64,000 nt of DNA from Sycobia sp. Sy_11 (GCA_018907035.1 JACCIC010000001.1:3494001-3558000), one strand, 5' to 3'; counted from the first letter of the stretch, positions 25,985-40,100 are shown. Notes: generated by a model not told the origin, from the sequence alone. Numbers and translations: made by a program.

Positions 25985-26714
25985 TGTCGGCCCGATGGCT
26001 GCCGCGATTGGTCACGGTAGACAACAAGCGGAAGCGGCTGTTGACTTCGAGGCAGTGTTTAGAACAATTAAAGTGATATCCAAAGAACTTTTTTCGTCTA
26101 GTTGTCACCGTTGATGAAACCTGGATTCATCATAACACACCAGAAACTAAGCAACAATCAAAACAATGGATTTTTCGCGGTAAATCAGTTCCAAAGAAGG
26201 CCAAGACTGTCCCATCAGTTGGATAGGTCATGGTAACGATATTTTGGGATGCGAAGGGAATCATCCTGATGGACTTTTTAGGAAAAGGAAAAATCGTTTC
26301 GACAAAAAACTGAAGGAGACACGGCCACATTTGGTGAAAAATGTGTGATTTGAACACGATAGCGAACCAGCACATTCATCTGCAGTTATCGTCACCAAAC
26401 TGCAGAAATTACTTTATCAATTGCTGCCGCACCCGCCGTATTCACCCGATCTGGCTCCCTGCGATTTCTTCTTCTTCCATAATATGAAGAAATAACTCGT
26501 GGGAAAAAAAGTTTGCTCAAATAAGGAAGTCATCGCCGAGAGAAAGCCTTATTTTGGAGAGTTCGAAAAATCCTTTTTTGGAGGGGTTAAAAAAATGTCC
26601 AGGTTGGGAGAGTTGTATCTTTCTAAAAGGGGATTATTTTGCAAAAGAAAAACAAATTTTTGAAAAAATGGTGTCTTCATGTTTAACACGAGTACTTATT
26701 GAACTGCCCTCGTA
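25985..26714 (+). mobile_element. Decayed mariner (TVDETW lineage)
   Basis: Transposase remnants in several frames: RWLPRLVTVDNKRKR (the linker region), VTVDETWIHHNTPETKQQSK near 26107, and PHPPYSPDLAPCDFFFF near 26430. Frameshifts and stops interrupt it. The right end (GAGTACTTATTGAACTGCCC followed by TCGTA) looks like a mariner terminal repeat. No left end was found and the N-terminal region is missing. Confidence 0.82.
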
Positions 26715-29137
26715 AGTATAGTCTTTTGCAATTAAATGAGATCCTAATGTTTGAATTTTTAATTACTTATACATTTTGTTGGATAATTTAAGCATTGTCT
26801 AATTAATTTAGCAAAAGTTACTTAATTGGCATAGAAGAAGTGGTTGCACCTATTTTAATCTTCCTACGCATTTCGGTTTCGTCAACGTTGCAGTTGTCTA
26901 GAATAATCCCCGTTGTAGGTATTTTATACATACCGTACATTTCTACTGGTTTTACCCCTGTCATGCCAGAAAATCTTTGATGATACTTGGACAACCTCGA
27001 TTTTTTCCTGTAGAATTTGTTAGCTTAATACAAATCGCTCATAGGCTTTATAATTGAAGAATCAGTTTTTAGACGCTTGTGCTCGTGGACAAAAGATCTT
27101 TCCTCGTGTTATAATAAAACAATTTCAAAGTATATTTCTTGAATATTTTCCTTGCGATCCCTTATATTCTGATAATAATATTATGTTATTATATACAAGT
27201 AGATACTAATTCCAATAGGTTTAAGAATTTGTGGAATGGATATATAAGTGGCTACCGATATAACTATAATTAACGTTCACTAATTCACAGCAACAAATTG
27301 ATAACAATCGAGTTAAGAAGTTTTGAACAATGCGTTAATAGCAATGAAAGGTTCCAGATTATGAATGTAGGCTATGAGATAGGAATGGTCAAACTTTAGT
27401 TTGCCTAACGCTTATATCGCCATTCCTAACGCTGCCCCATTCCCAAGATGCAGTACTTTCTTATTTAGAAGTTTATTTTACTTCAATTAAATTATATTAT
27501 TCGAGATGTTATTGTTTTTTTACTTAAATAATACTTACTAAATTCGAATGCGCATTTTCTATTTGAAATATATGGATCTAAATAAATTCGTAAATAGAAA
27601 CTATAATAAATTATAGAAATTTCGCTGGCTTACTTTACAAATAATCAATACAAATTTTTTTCCTCAGTTTATAATATAATCAAATATAATTTAAAGCATC
27701 GTGTAATGGTTAAATCATCATTAAAAATCATAATTTATAATATAATAATACTAGATTTGCATCTCTATTCTAACATTAATTTTATTAAATTTTAATAATT
27801 TGATATTATATAAATCTGTTTGCGACTAATATTCTATAATTACCAGTCGTTTTGATATTCATATCATCCTAATACAAACAGTTCTTATAACTATCCAACC
27901 TCAGTTTCAATTTCACGAATTGATTTTATAATAATAATTACATTTGATGATGTATAATTTTATAACAACATTACAGACATACCTATATCTTAAGATTATA
28001 CTATATTTTATATCTTATTGTAGTAATATGCACTACCATTTAAATAAATAAAACATTTGCAAACTATTCACCAGTAATTATAATTATTTGACGAAATTAT
28101 ATTAAGTTCGTTTTGTTGCGAAAACTTGAACCTAAATCTTCTATTTTAATAATAAACGTTACAATTAAATATAAGTATTACAAAACATAAATCCGTTCGT
28201 AACTCCTTCAATAATTTTCTCGTAATTTATCATCTATTTCTACATAAAACAATCTATATTCTTACTTTATTATAATAAATCCATGGATTATATTAGAATT
28301 AGGTAGTAATTGATCAAAGAATCTTTTAATTGTTTGTGATTGTACGTAGAAGTAATTATCTCTCGATTATATTAGTATATAAAGAAATTGGTTATACTAT
28401 ATTTATAATACGTGGTAGTTCGGACCTCGGTTTGGACGTCGCTGATTGGAAATTCAACGCTGCGTGGTGTTGTCGGGATTTGTTTCAATTAAGATTATAA
28501 TCGCTAAATGGCGATTGCAGTACACGACTGCGAGAGAAAGAAAGTGAGATTCGAGGCACATGTTCGCGTCGTCCTGGAATTATGTTGCTGTGAACGCAGG
28601 ATTGCACTAACGATACCGACCGGGCTGCATGTCTGTAGGGTAATTGGAGACTGGTTCATTGCAATGTTTATTTTGTGATACGTTTAACTTAGACACATTT
28701 TTAAATCTGATACCTGGAAGCACGAGTCCACATCGTTTACGAACATAGTGAGATTTAGGATCTTTTTTTAAATGTGGAAAATTAAAGATCTAAAGCACAT
28801 GTGGTGCGATTACTTAATGTTCGATTACGTAATGTTAGATTTTAGGAGAATACGAACGAAAACTATGCAGATCTCGCATAGAATCAATCGCACATAATTG
28901 ATGCGATTGATTATAGATTTTTGTTATATCAAACGAACGCTGTTCAAGTATTGTGCATCGTTCATTTATTAAAATAGTTATGGTGTTATTCACAATTCTA
29001 TTCTGTTATTCTTTCGTTTCACTCTCAGTTATCCACACTATGGAATTTATTATGAACCAAGAATAGAAGTACACCATTCATGATATAATCGGATATGATT
29101 TCGAAACAGTAGCGTTTTAAAGAAAAGTTTATTTTGT
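26715..29137. other. No gene seen
   Basis: Very AT-rich, with a slightly more complex stretch at 28410-28960. No supported open frame. Confidence 0.55.
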
Positions 29138-29430
29138 GAAATTACAAAGGTAACTATTGAATTTTTATTAAATATAGTAGGTGGAATGTTAAAATAAAGA
29201 GACACGAAATAATCTTTAAACAAGAACTTTATTTCAAACGAGGAAATAAAAGACGTCTGTTCAAGCGAACGGGCGACGCAAGACTCACTACAGTACTCGA
29301 TAAAGAAAACTCTGCAAATCCTTGTGAGAAGCTTAAAACCTATATCAGGCATCTAAACAATTAACTCATAAATCATTTGCCACGCAGGGCAGCAAAGACA
29401 CAGATCGTAATAAGACCCAGTGGACACATA
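29138..29430 (-). mobile_element. Candidate solo LTR
   Basis: Read on the - strand it looks like an LTR R-U5 end: GC-richer AGTCTTGCGTCGCCCG, an AATAAAG polyadenylation-type signal, then a GT-rich GTTCTTG and a TTCGTGTCTC segment. No flanking duplication or second LTR was found. This is a weak call from composition. Confidence 0.25.
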
Positions 29431-31125
29431 TGTTTACATCCTTTTACGATACCATCCAATATTTAGTTTGAAGTATTTTTTTGCTTTATTATTTATAGAA
29501 GGCTAAAATAATCTAACAGTAATAAATACGAATTTGGGTTATTCAAAATTGTCCAAGGTGCACATGCAGTGATAAAATAATCGGGCCACGTGACACATTC
29601 CGTGACATTCAGGAAACTTTGGGAATAAATTAGTCTATAATGTGTATCAACAATAATTTGCATGGAAATTTGACGGTTGAAAATATTTGTTCCCCGTTGC
29701 ATCCCGCATAATCTGACGAACACTCAAGAGAAGACTCGTATCGATTGGTGTAAAGAAATGTTGGACAAAATACATTAACAGTGCATGAAAAGCAGAAAAG
29801 CTATGTACAACCTTCTACACAGCTAATAAATCATGAATATACGCGGTGCGATAAAAAAAAACAACGAGTCTTTGTTAATTTCCCTGTCTTTCCGCCTGAC
29901 ACGGCCTGTCTCGTCCGTTTGACAAAGGTAGCCTTCTTATTTCGCCCGACTTATGCATCTTGTACACATACTGTAGTTATTTCTGCATGTTTACTGCAAT
30001 CAGCTACCAATGAAGTTATACATGCTTTAGTGTGCTCAGCAAGCAAAAAAAAAAAATAGATCGGAGAATTGCATTAAGTATTGTTATAAAAATGAAACAA
30101 AAGTGCAGTAATGCGTTTAAAGGTGCTAAAAGTTAATATCGGTGACTGGAGCGATATAATCGTTTTGAAAATGCACTGGAAGACTCTGAATAAAATTCGA
30201 GGAAAGGTATTAACTGAATGATGATTCTTGGTCGTTGCTATGCGAAATGTTAAGCACATTAGACACATCTAACGCACATTTTAGAAAAAAAAGTAGCTGT
30301 TGATGGATTGAAATATGCAATCGATGTATCATTCACTATACAGTCGTCATTTAGCATCGAATGACTTTTTCCAATGCCGCATGAAGGAGCGGTTCGTGCA
30401 CTCCATTCGTAGTGTACTTCTAATTATCTTACTTTCTAATTATCTTAATCCTAATCGGAAAAAAGCTTTGAAATTCAAGCACATACAGTAATGTATAGTA
30501 ATTGTTAGAGAATATTTTGACCATAAATATTAAATTCTACAAGGCGGAAATTTGGAATTATCGAAACTTCTATTATAATACGTAAAATCATAGTATTTAT
30601 TACCAGAGAATAGAGCCACTATTGTCAATTCCTCCTCTTGTAAGGTAACGATAATTTATGTAATTTTTCGATTTAAAACAACATTTTAATTAGATCATAA
30701 ACCATCGAAAAATAGTGATAAGCAATTAAAATAAAAATAGTAACAAACAATCAAGATTTACTATGTTTCTTTTAATTCAAGATTTGTTACATTTTCATTT
30801 CAAGAATCGTTTTAATTTGATATATCAGCAGTACCGGCGGATATTTGTTTTTATGCGATGAGACGAGCATTTTGCTGATAAATACATGGCTCAAACTATT
30901 ATGATGTGATTGCATGGGGACGTTAATTAGAAAAGGACAGATAAACAAATAATTATTGTAATAAATTGTATGAAATTTCAGATAATCAGTCATCTTTACG
31001 TCAATAATATACAATCTTGTTAAGATGACTAACTCCAAATAAAGATGAAAAAATCGATTCAAAATGGTGCCGGAATAATGAAAGAACAAATGTAGAGAGG
31101 TATGAGTTTCTATAATAAATCTCTA

Positions 31126-31128
<3 letters not shown>
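29431..31128. other. No supported gene
   Basis: Frames of 64-100 codons on both strands have no motif I recognise. Confidence 0.5.

Positions 31129-31171
<43 letters not shown>
31129..31171. repeat. (AT)21 microsatellite
   Basis: Perfect dinucleotide repeat. Confidence 0.96.
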
Positions 31172-31176
<5 letters not shown>

Positions 31177-31939
31177 TACCATGTAGAAATTACAAAATAT
31201 TGTTACATATTCAGTCTTACGTCTTGAAGTTTTGAAGCTCAGTATCGAATTTGTAATTAATGGTCTGGAAATTGCATATTTGAAAACTTGCGTACTCCGT
31301 TTGAGAAAAATAAAGAATGTTATTTGACATTTATAATCTTCAAAATTGGACATTTTATTTTTAAATTTTTAGAATTTAGAGTTCATACAAGACTAGAAAG
31401 AATCTCTTTGATCCTCGCGCCTTTCCCCCATATGGTCTCTCTAATTATCATTCATTTGACGTATAATCATTACAAATAAGATGAATTTTATTTCGCAAAT
31501 CTACCCGTGTAGAAATTCATTCTCGAATGTAACTAGTATCGATTATATACTAGTGTCGAGAATTAAATGTTAGGATCGTAAAGGGAATTTGCTTTTATAG
31601 ATATTTTAGATAGGGAACGAGCTTACATTTTGTTAGGGATATCTAGTTAGAAGCTAGACAGAATCTAGTCAGAAAATATAGAAATTAAGACGATTTATAT
31701 ATTATGTTAATTTTTTTTCTCAATTAAGTGAATAATTTTTGGCTCTTTTAATTTTTATTTATTTAAAATAAAAAATATATTTACGTATTTCAGTAGCGCA
31801 TATCATTTAATAAGATTTATAAATTACTTTCTATATACATTATTACGTATACGATTTACAATTAACAATTAATAATCATTAATATATTTTTATACACTAT
31901 TTGTTGAAAATTTTAATGTTAAACACCTCCGTTTTTATT

Positions 31940-32045
31940 TTGAGGAAAAAATGTCGACCTCCGATGAGTATCGAAACCCACGACCCTACGGCTCGCAAGC
32001 CAATGCATTATGTTCTATGCTAAAAGGCAATATGCGATTACGATA
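31940..32045 (-). repeat. tRNA-like sequence, probably SINE-derived
   Basis: Read on the - strand it contains TTAGCATAG (A-box-like), GGCTTGCGAGCC (anticodon-arm-like hairpin) and GTGGGTTTCGATAC (B-box-like). It lacks a clean acceptor stem, so it is not called as a tRNA gene. Confidence 0.35.
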
Positions 32046-32159
32046 CTACCATAAAATAATTTTATAAACACAAGATAAAACATACATAGTAAATCAATTT
32101 TTAAATTCTTTCCCATCTTGGAAAGATCTGCGGGCTTATATATGTATGGATGTATATCT

Positions 32160-32226
32160 TATATCTATATATTTATATAAATAAATAAATAAATAAATGT
32201 ATATATATATATATATATATATATAA
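32160..32226. repeat. TA- and AAAT-rich simple repeat
   Basis: TATATC and TTATAT runs, then (AAAT)5 and (AT)14. Confidence 0.85.
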
Positions 32227-33738
32227 ACTTTATATTTTGTCAAGCAAAATTAATTTTATTATCTCTCAATAACGTAGTAATTTTAATATTTTTAAATACA
32301 TTTCAAATTTTTACTTCAAACAGTATTCTGTACAAATTTCTGCTATAAGTTTCAATTCCATGTATTCGCGTAAACGGCAAGTGTGCTCGTTTAACTAATA
32401 ATTATACAAGTACACATATATAGATTATGCATAATTATTTTTATAGCATTGTAATCTTATTGCTTAATTTTTTAATGCAATAAACATAATGGAATGACGC
32501 AGTTGTAGTCTTGATAAGAAAGTGAAGAATAAGTTTTCATAATCTTCGTGCAGGATGGCGGAAGTGATTTTCAAAGTAATAAAAATTTTACTGTTTCGAA
32601 TCTTATAAATATACTTGAAAATTAGTTGGATCTTTTATCAAAAATTATTTCTCGCAATACCGCTGCAATTGATGCTCTAAAAATTTAACAAAATAAGTTG
32701 CTTTTTATACCTCAATAACTATTTTTCAATTTTATAAATGAAAAAAAGAAAATAAATGTCACACTTTCGAAAAACCCATAGAAAATATTGCAGCAAACTT
32801 CAGAAGTAGGAAAATTTATTTTTTAATAAGCAGTATAAAATATGCTAGAATATTAAATGGAAGGAAATACCGGTAAAAAAATCCCGGCACTTCGCCTCCA
32901 TTCATCTGTAAATAATGATACGCTATAAACTGGTGATTTAAAATTTTGAAAGTATCATGCACGGCGAGCCGGATATATGTATATATAAGCGCCGTGAAAA
33001 AGTTTTACAACGCGAGCTTTTCAAAACTACATATCATAATTCCTTTTATTAAATATATATTAAAACGTTAATAGCCTTAAAATATGCAAGAGCTCGCGTG
33101 TTTTAGTTGTAGAAACGGTACTACGAGTAATAGCGAATTACCTCGGACGTAAAGCAGAATCGTAAAAGAGACAATTTCGGTTTATTGCACTTTATCAAAT
33201 TTGCAGCTGTTTGGGATAAAAAAAAAAGAAGAAAACATTATTACATTGAAAAAAAAAATTAAATATGCACCAGTTTATTACTTGTGCGTTGCGAGGTCTT
33301 ACTCGAATGTTGCAATAAAAGGGAATATTTAAAATTGCGGCAGTTTTATAAAATACATATACAATTATTAAGAATATTTTGTGTTTTTTGTGTGTCTTTT
33401 TGTTAATTTATTTTAACAAAATATTTCAAATAAATAGAATTTCTTAGAGAGTATCCAATATTAGTTTATAATATTGCGTTTTAATACCGCGTGATTATAA
33501 AAAATTTATAAAATATTTATTCACACAATTACATTAAATGTAATAGACCTGTGTGGTGCAATGGATAATAAATATATTGCGTGCAGGAAGTCAGGTATCT
33601 ATGGTGAATTCGTAGAAAAATTTAAATAAAACATAAATAGGTGGCAATATTTTAATTCGTAAAATCATTATTTCAATCTAAAATAATGATATTTTCAAAT
33701 TTTACGTATTGGCTTAAATTATAATACATTGCTTAGTT

Positions 33739-33793
33739 ACATTACATTAAGCATAAAATATGCATGCTACATTACATTAAGCATAAAATATGC
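33739..33793. repeat. Two tandem copies of a 30-bp unit
   Basis: ACATTACATTAAGCATAAAA plus TATGC occurs at 33739 and again at 33769. The 25-bp shared part is identical. Confidence 0.92.
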
Positions 33794-33966
33794 TTTAAAT
33801 GGGATTTACTTTCGTGATATATGAATAATTTAAACTAATAAATATTAGTCATACAAATTTTCGTATTCAATAATATAATTATAATAGAAGGAAGCCTGCC
33901 TTTATTTACAATCACATCTATAGAACATAAAATATAAAATCTAAAGTATGAAAATTCAATTGATTG

Positions 33967-34010
33967 GTGAGGCCGGCAATGACTCAATCGCTAGAGCGGA
34001 GTTTTATTTG
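33967..34010 (+). mobile_element. Head fragment of the SINE family
   Basis: GAGGCCGGCAATGACTCAAT and then CGCTAGAGC resemble the SINE head (GAGGTCTACGATGGCTCGAT, TGCTAGAGC). The B box and tail are missing, so it is a truncated or decayed copy. Confidence 0.4.
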
Positions 34011-37000
34011 TTAGAAAAGAGAGAAATTTTCTTTGGATAATCGATTACGTTCATTTAAAAAAATCTCGATAATTTTAGACTTTACTAAATGTTTTCGACC
34101 ACGTTTTCGAAATTTTGATTTCCTTAATTTTCAAAAACAGAAAATTGCATCGGATCTTTATGAAACATTTATAACGAATCATTGTCAATTGTAAGATATC
34201 TTCCTTCTTTGGAAATTTTTAAGAAACGTTTTCATGAAAGGAATACTCGACAACAAGTTGTAAAATGTATGCAAAAAAATTTCGTCTCCGACTGTCACTT
34301 GAAATCTTGGACAATGGCGATTACTTACAATTTCAAGATCGATACCACGATATTTATACGTCCAAGACGTATGTAAAATGTAAAAAAACGGAAATAATAC
34401 AATCGAAGAAAATGCATTTTTCAATTATTTTTTAATTTTCATAATAAGCTTTTTAGTTTTTTTAGAGAATTTTAACCACAAACGTTACAAAGAGTACCTC
34501 TAAATCTTTGAAAACAGTAGATCTCCATTTATATACTTTAAAAAATCGCTTTAGTCCATTCGTGATAATAAAGCATTTCCTATGCGACTTTGAAAATTTA
34601 TTTGTTATTACGCAAAGTTACATAGCATAAGTTTATTTTGCAAACGGTTGTTTTTATTTTTCAGTAGTTCCTATTTGAAAGACTTAGTTGAGATTTTAAA
34701 AGAGTTATGTCAATATAAGCTGCACATTTATTACTTCTCTTATGTTAACAATTTTCTTCTTTGAAGAAATCTTGGCTTTGTAAATTTAGGTTGGGGGTTT
34801 CACCCCCTCCCCCCAACTGACATTCTCTTTCACAAGCTTTGTACAAATTTAAGAGTGAACTCAATTGCTTAACAAATTTTTAATGGCAAATTGTAAGAAT
34901 TATTTTATTAATTGTTTTACAATTCTCAAGTGTTTAATATAGCGGGGAATTTTATTTTGGAATTTTATAAAATCAACAATGGTAGATAAATTTGGTGTTT
35001 GATACTTTACGAAGAGCTTTTATTGTTATCCTTCACCTGTATAATCAACCACAGAATGATAATTTTCTCTCAAAATTTCTTTGACGAAAATTATTTATTT
35101 ATGTCGATAATCCAGGTACTTTATAAACTTTGGATAGCAACAAAATAGGAAGTCAGACTTGATTTTTGAGTTGTACAGTATAGTAGAAGATTTTCGCAAA
35201 TGTTACAGGATTATAGAAAACAGCTTCTTTCTTGGAATAAAAATTTCCAATCGGTTCTTTGGAAGATTTTGCCAATACCTCATCGTTTATATTAGATCAC
35301 TGAGTTCATTATTACAGAATACCACAGACTTGAAAGATAAACAAAGTTCGATACCAGTGGGTTCGTTTGAATATTATAGATAATTTTCTATGAAGCTTGT
35401 GACATTTAGATATAGTTATCTTTCATTAATATATAAATAAATAAATCGACAAAGTCCACACAATCCAAAAGTCACTCTGGAGGATCGGAAAAAATTTTCA
35501 GGTGATCCTGCAGAGGGAAAATTCATATATAGTATTGAATGTGTGGTCAAAAACAAAGAAATAAATAAGTTTGTTGATAGAATCTCTCACATTTAAGAAA
35601 GAGTTTCTGTTTTGCCTTCACACACAGCTATTAAAGCTACTAATTATTCAAGAAAACATGTGAAAAGATTTGAAAGAACTTATCTTATTATTAGTTGACA
35701 AAAATGCTCTTCTCTAATTTAAAATCTCTAATTTCTGCTTAGATAAAGTACGATTAGCCTCATTTTAATAATATGATAAAACGTGGTATTTAAGCTTTTC
35801 TGTAATATCTACGAATCATACGAGTCAGTGTATCACTTAGTGGATAGGTTTGGCATCATAATGTCTGTAGGTTCCAGGAGGTAATTGACTTCTTCTGGTT
35901 TTATTCATCTACCACGCTTTGCTCGTTCAAGTTAAAAGAATTATTTATTTTTCGGCGACTTTAATGAGTTTCTACATATCTTGAAAATATTTTTTTATAG
36001 TTTCTAAGTCAACTTGCAGGAGATACAAAGTTTGTGTACTGTACTGTATTGAATATATATCGACCTATAAAATTCGAACTTTTTGAGAAAGAATCAAATT
36101 AATGTCTATATTTCAAATACAAATAATTCACAAAGAAAAATATAACATTTTTGCTAGAAATGTATGTTTAAATTATTTTCCGCTTCTTAAATCTACGATT
36201 AAACATTACTTTTTGAATTAATGTTTTTTTTAATATTGACTTTGGCCGTGATCTTAACACATTTTGCAAAACTATTGAAATCAGTTCAGCTTAATTTATA
36301 ACGAGTACTAATTCTTTATGATTCCGTTGCATCACCTACTGTAAAAAATTCGTGATAACCTTCTCGCTCAGAATTATTGCTTCAAAGTAAACTCTGTCTT
36401 TTGTTTTATTTTTTTCTCAGCTGAGTATATTTACCAACCCATTGTTTCATTTACGATGGCCTTGATAAGACTTGTAAAGAAAGTAATTTTAAGTCATTTT
36501 TTGCAACCTCTAGGTTTATATCTATCAATATTCATATAAATAATGCATTAGTATTAATATAAAGTTCTATAAATAAAGAATTGTATAGAATTTTTTTTAT
36601 ATGAATTCAATTTCATTTTTAAAGTTCTCTAGTGTAACTCAATTTCATTACCCATAAGCAGTCAACCAGGCTAATATTATAGTAACTATAAAAACTAATG
36701 CGATAACGAATAGTTATCAAATTTGCTAGCAAGTACTTTGCTAAGAACTGTAGAAAAGAGCAAATTCTTAACTTGAATTTCAGTATCAATATTTTATTTT
36801 AAAGGCTTGTATAAATTGCCACAATTGGATATTTTATGAATTAAGAATAACGACTGTAAAAGAACTTTACAAAAAATACCAAGTTTTAATGGGGATATAG
36901 AAAGAGAATGATAATACAGGTGTAACTACAATGTACATTAAAATAAACTGAGCATTGCTACCTAAAAATCTAAAAGTCAAATAAAGTAGAAAAGCATCTT

Positions 37001-37087
37001 TATAACAATATATAAACTCGTTTAAAACTTTTCCCCCCTTTATTAACTCATTACTATTAAAACGACTAATTTTTATAGTCTCTGCTT
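34010..37087. other. No gene seen upstream of SPH1
   Basis: AT-rich, with short unsupported frames only. Confidence 0.55.
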
Positions 37088-37094
37088 TATAAAA
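37088..37094 (+). promoter_or_regulatory. TATA box of SPH1
   Basis: TATAAAA lies 43 nt upstream of the SPH1 ATG, nearly the same spacing as the lectin's TATA box. It implies a very short 5' untranslated region. Confidence 0.45.
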
Positions 37095-37130
37095 TATTTT
37101 TAAACTGATAGTGACAAAGAGAATATTAAA

Positions 37131-37194
37131 ATGAATTATTATAATGTTCTTTTATACGTTTTTATAGTTTCTGTTACACACGAATCTAATAAGA
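37131..37194 (+). CDS. SPH1 exon 1 (signal peptide)
   Basis: This 64-nt exon encodes the start Met and 20 further residues, mostly hydrophobic, then one base of the next codon. It ends at a consensus donor (A|GTAAGT). It was chosen because its split codon (A + CA = Thr) joins exon 2 in frame, and because SPH2 has an exon 1 of identical length and phase. Confidence 0.82.
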
Positions 37195-40100
37195 GTAAGT
37201 ATCTGTTTTTTTTAAATAAACATTATTTTAAAGTCAGCGAACTATACAACTAAATTACCAATTTATAAATACGTATTATAAAAATTGCAATTAAACGTAC
37301 CATACTAAATTCTATTAATTATGCATAATTAATCTGTATACAGTGGTAGTATGAGACTGAGACTAGTTAAAAGTGACCACTAAATCTATTCAAAATGAAC
37401 CGGTATTCTATAATAAATTAAAGTATCTCTTACTTGTTATAGTATAAATTATTCTAAAAATTTAAATGAGTAACATAACTCTTGGGTCAATTTAAGATTT
37501 TATTTGTTTTTTTCGATATGAAAGTTTGATTTGAACCTCCTTTAAAAAACCTTGTAACATTTTTATATTATTTCAAAAAAAAAAATTCTTTACCACAAAG
37601 AACATAAAGATGTATCAGACGATCACTAACGTTGCGGTAAGTACTTTAAAATATTTCCTATTTATAAATAAGCTACGTCGAGAGAATCATTTCAATAAAA
37701 ATAGAGTTATATGAAACAATAGCTTAAAAGATATTATAACAGATTGTTTGCTTTTCGACAAAATAATAATGAAGATATTATATTGATTCTTTTCATAATT
37801 CACTGATTGGAATTAAGGTCCTAGGTGATATACGTGTACCTAGTGCACTATTCACGCATAGGCACAGTTTTCGTTCCAGTAATAGGTAAGATGATGTTTT
37901 ATTTACTGTATATACAACAGTTATCTGTAATTCATCAGTTTTGATTAGGGAAGTATATAGGCTTATGATTTCATAGACACGAAAACAATTATCGAATAGA
38001 ATCACCAAGTTACAAGTGCACTTGATGTTGAAGTTGTATGCATGAAATTCTGTTGGAACTGGGATACAGTGATCCTCAGCATGAGTAATGCGATCTTTTT
38101 AGCTGGAATTACCAGTTGTCATTGTTACGTTTTCAATTTTTCTTTTCCACCCACAAGTGACTCTGCCATCAGAGAGTATCCGTTAACAGTGTCGTGTTGG
38201 ATACGGAGTTGATATAAGATCCATGTTGGAATATGATTCCGCTACTTTTTCTGTTCTTTATCCCAAAGACATACGTAGCTTTATCGTGTAGGCAGTCTTG
38301 ATACTAAACTATTGAGTGTTCGTAAGTATTTGGGTATTATCTGGCTAATGTCTGAGGTGCATGTGTTTAGAGTTTTCTAGATATACTCAAAATTGTCGTT
38401 ATTTGAATCGGTGCTCTCAAAGAAATAAAATAAAATTTTATCTAAATAAGCTTGCGGATTAAAATAGTAAGCGTTTCGGTATATCAGAAGTTCCGTATGT
38501 GCTTTTAAATCTCATGTTTGTAGATAATTGAATCGAAGTACACAATGAAAAACTTCCGTAGGTGTCCAGTAAGAAAATCCCAATCCATTCGTCGTTTAAG
38601 CAAAGCGTTCTCTCTATTATAAAAGATATTAATTTCAATTGATAAAATCCATAAAGTGTAATATAAACTATATATATATATATTTGTTAAATGGATCACA
38701 TAACGATTGCTCAGAAACCGCTTTCAGATCGAGCAGGGTAAAAACTATTTCAGGTATTGAATAATGATTTCATTTGTTAGGATCATCTGGATAACAGATA
38801 TCTTGAGTTATAAAGTTTATGTTTTTGGCAGCATGTAGACAAGTATTGGCAGGGTGTAACATTTCGGTTCACATATTCCATACTTGATGGTTTTCTTGTC
38901 AAGAAGTAGTTTTATTGTAAACTCTTACAAAAATCTTTGTTGTATAACGAGATTCCTCTTCTACTTCCAAGTTATAGATCGTTTCATATAAGGGATTCTC
39001 CGATGCTCTTGGAGTCCTCACTTCATAGCATTTCTATCGTTTTCTGACTTTATCACCCAGGTTCTTCTCTATGTCTTTGTATTTATTACTGTTTAGAAAT
39101 GCTACCACGTTCTAGTAAGATGATGATCGATCAACCGGCAAAACTCTTACTCTAACTTGATTCTAACTTGATCTGTGACTGACTTTCGAAAGTGCTCAAT
39201 CATGAGCCATCATTCTTACTCCTCGGGTAGACGCAATGAACAAAACAAAAAATGTATACAGGTTAGATACGATAATCCTAGAATAATGCTTAAATTTATA
39301 AATTGGAAGACTATGAACTTTATATTAATTGTCTTTTTTGCTATTTAAAAAATAAAAATAAAATTAATTTTTTTATCGTAGAATACTTTAATATTTAGTA
39401 AAAGAAAATGAAATATTTATTAGTATCAGCATTAAATGAAGAAACTATCGTGGGCGGTTCAGCCGGAGGTAAAGCTGTTTTTAAGCACCAAGCTGCACTT
39501 GTTGGTAGAAAACATTACTGTAAAGACTACGAATTACTTTGCGGGGCTGGAATTATTGGTGACCAATTCGTATTGACGTCCGCCCGTTGTTTTTTCAATG
39601 CTTCTGGGAGACTAAGAAATATGTCATATTTAATTATTGCGGGAACGATTAATTTAATGCATGAAGAAGGTAGAAAAATCGAAGTCGACATAATATACAT
39701 GCTTTCAACCAGCAATACATCTCATTTATCCGACATCGCAGTCGTGAAGGTGATTAAATTTAATTCAATTTTTCCAAATATAATATTATTGTTCATACAT
39801 TAATAAAGTATAAGATTATAAATTTAATGAAAGTAAATTATCTGAATAATGTTATATACAACAGTGTCGTTTCGATTTAGTTGAACGGAAGCTTGCACAT
39901 TGAACACAATCGACATTCGAACAAGATAGAACTACCGGCTTTTAATCAAGAAACCAACAGAAAATTGGTGTTGGTATCGGGTTATGGAGCTAATGTGGTG
40001 AAAACAACAATAAATCCAGATACGAAGAAGGAGCTACGCATTATGGATAGTACGGATTTAGCATTAAGATTTGCAATCGTTAACATTGTTGATAATAACC

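Noticed and set aside
31962..31981. GATGAG...CGAAAC resembling a hammerhead core
   Set aside because: It is the complement of a tRNA B-box-like segment, has no stem II, and lacks the leading CT of the core.
33545..33610. tRNA-like 5' half (GTGTGGTGCAATGGATA)
   Set aside because: No matching 3' half, B box or acceptor stem; not a tRNA gene and too short to assign to a SINE.
39408..39429. ATG upstream of SPH1 exon 2 as the start of the protein
   Set aside because: It lies in the intron just before the acceptor. Using exon 1 at 37131 gives a signal peptide, correct phase, and the same architecture as SPH2.
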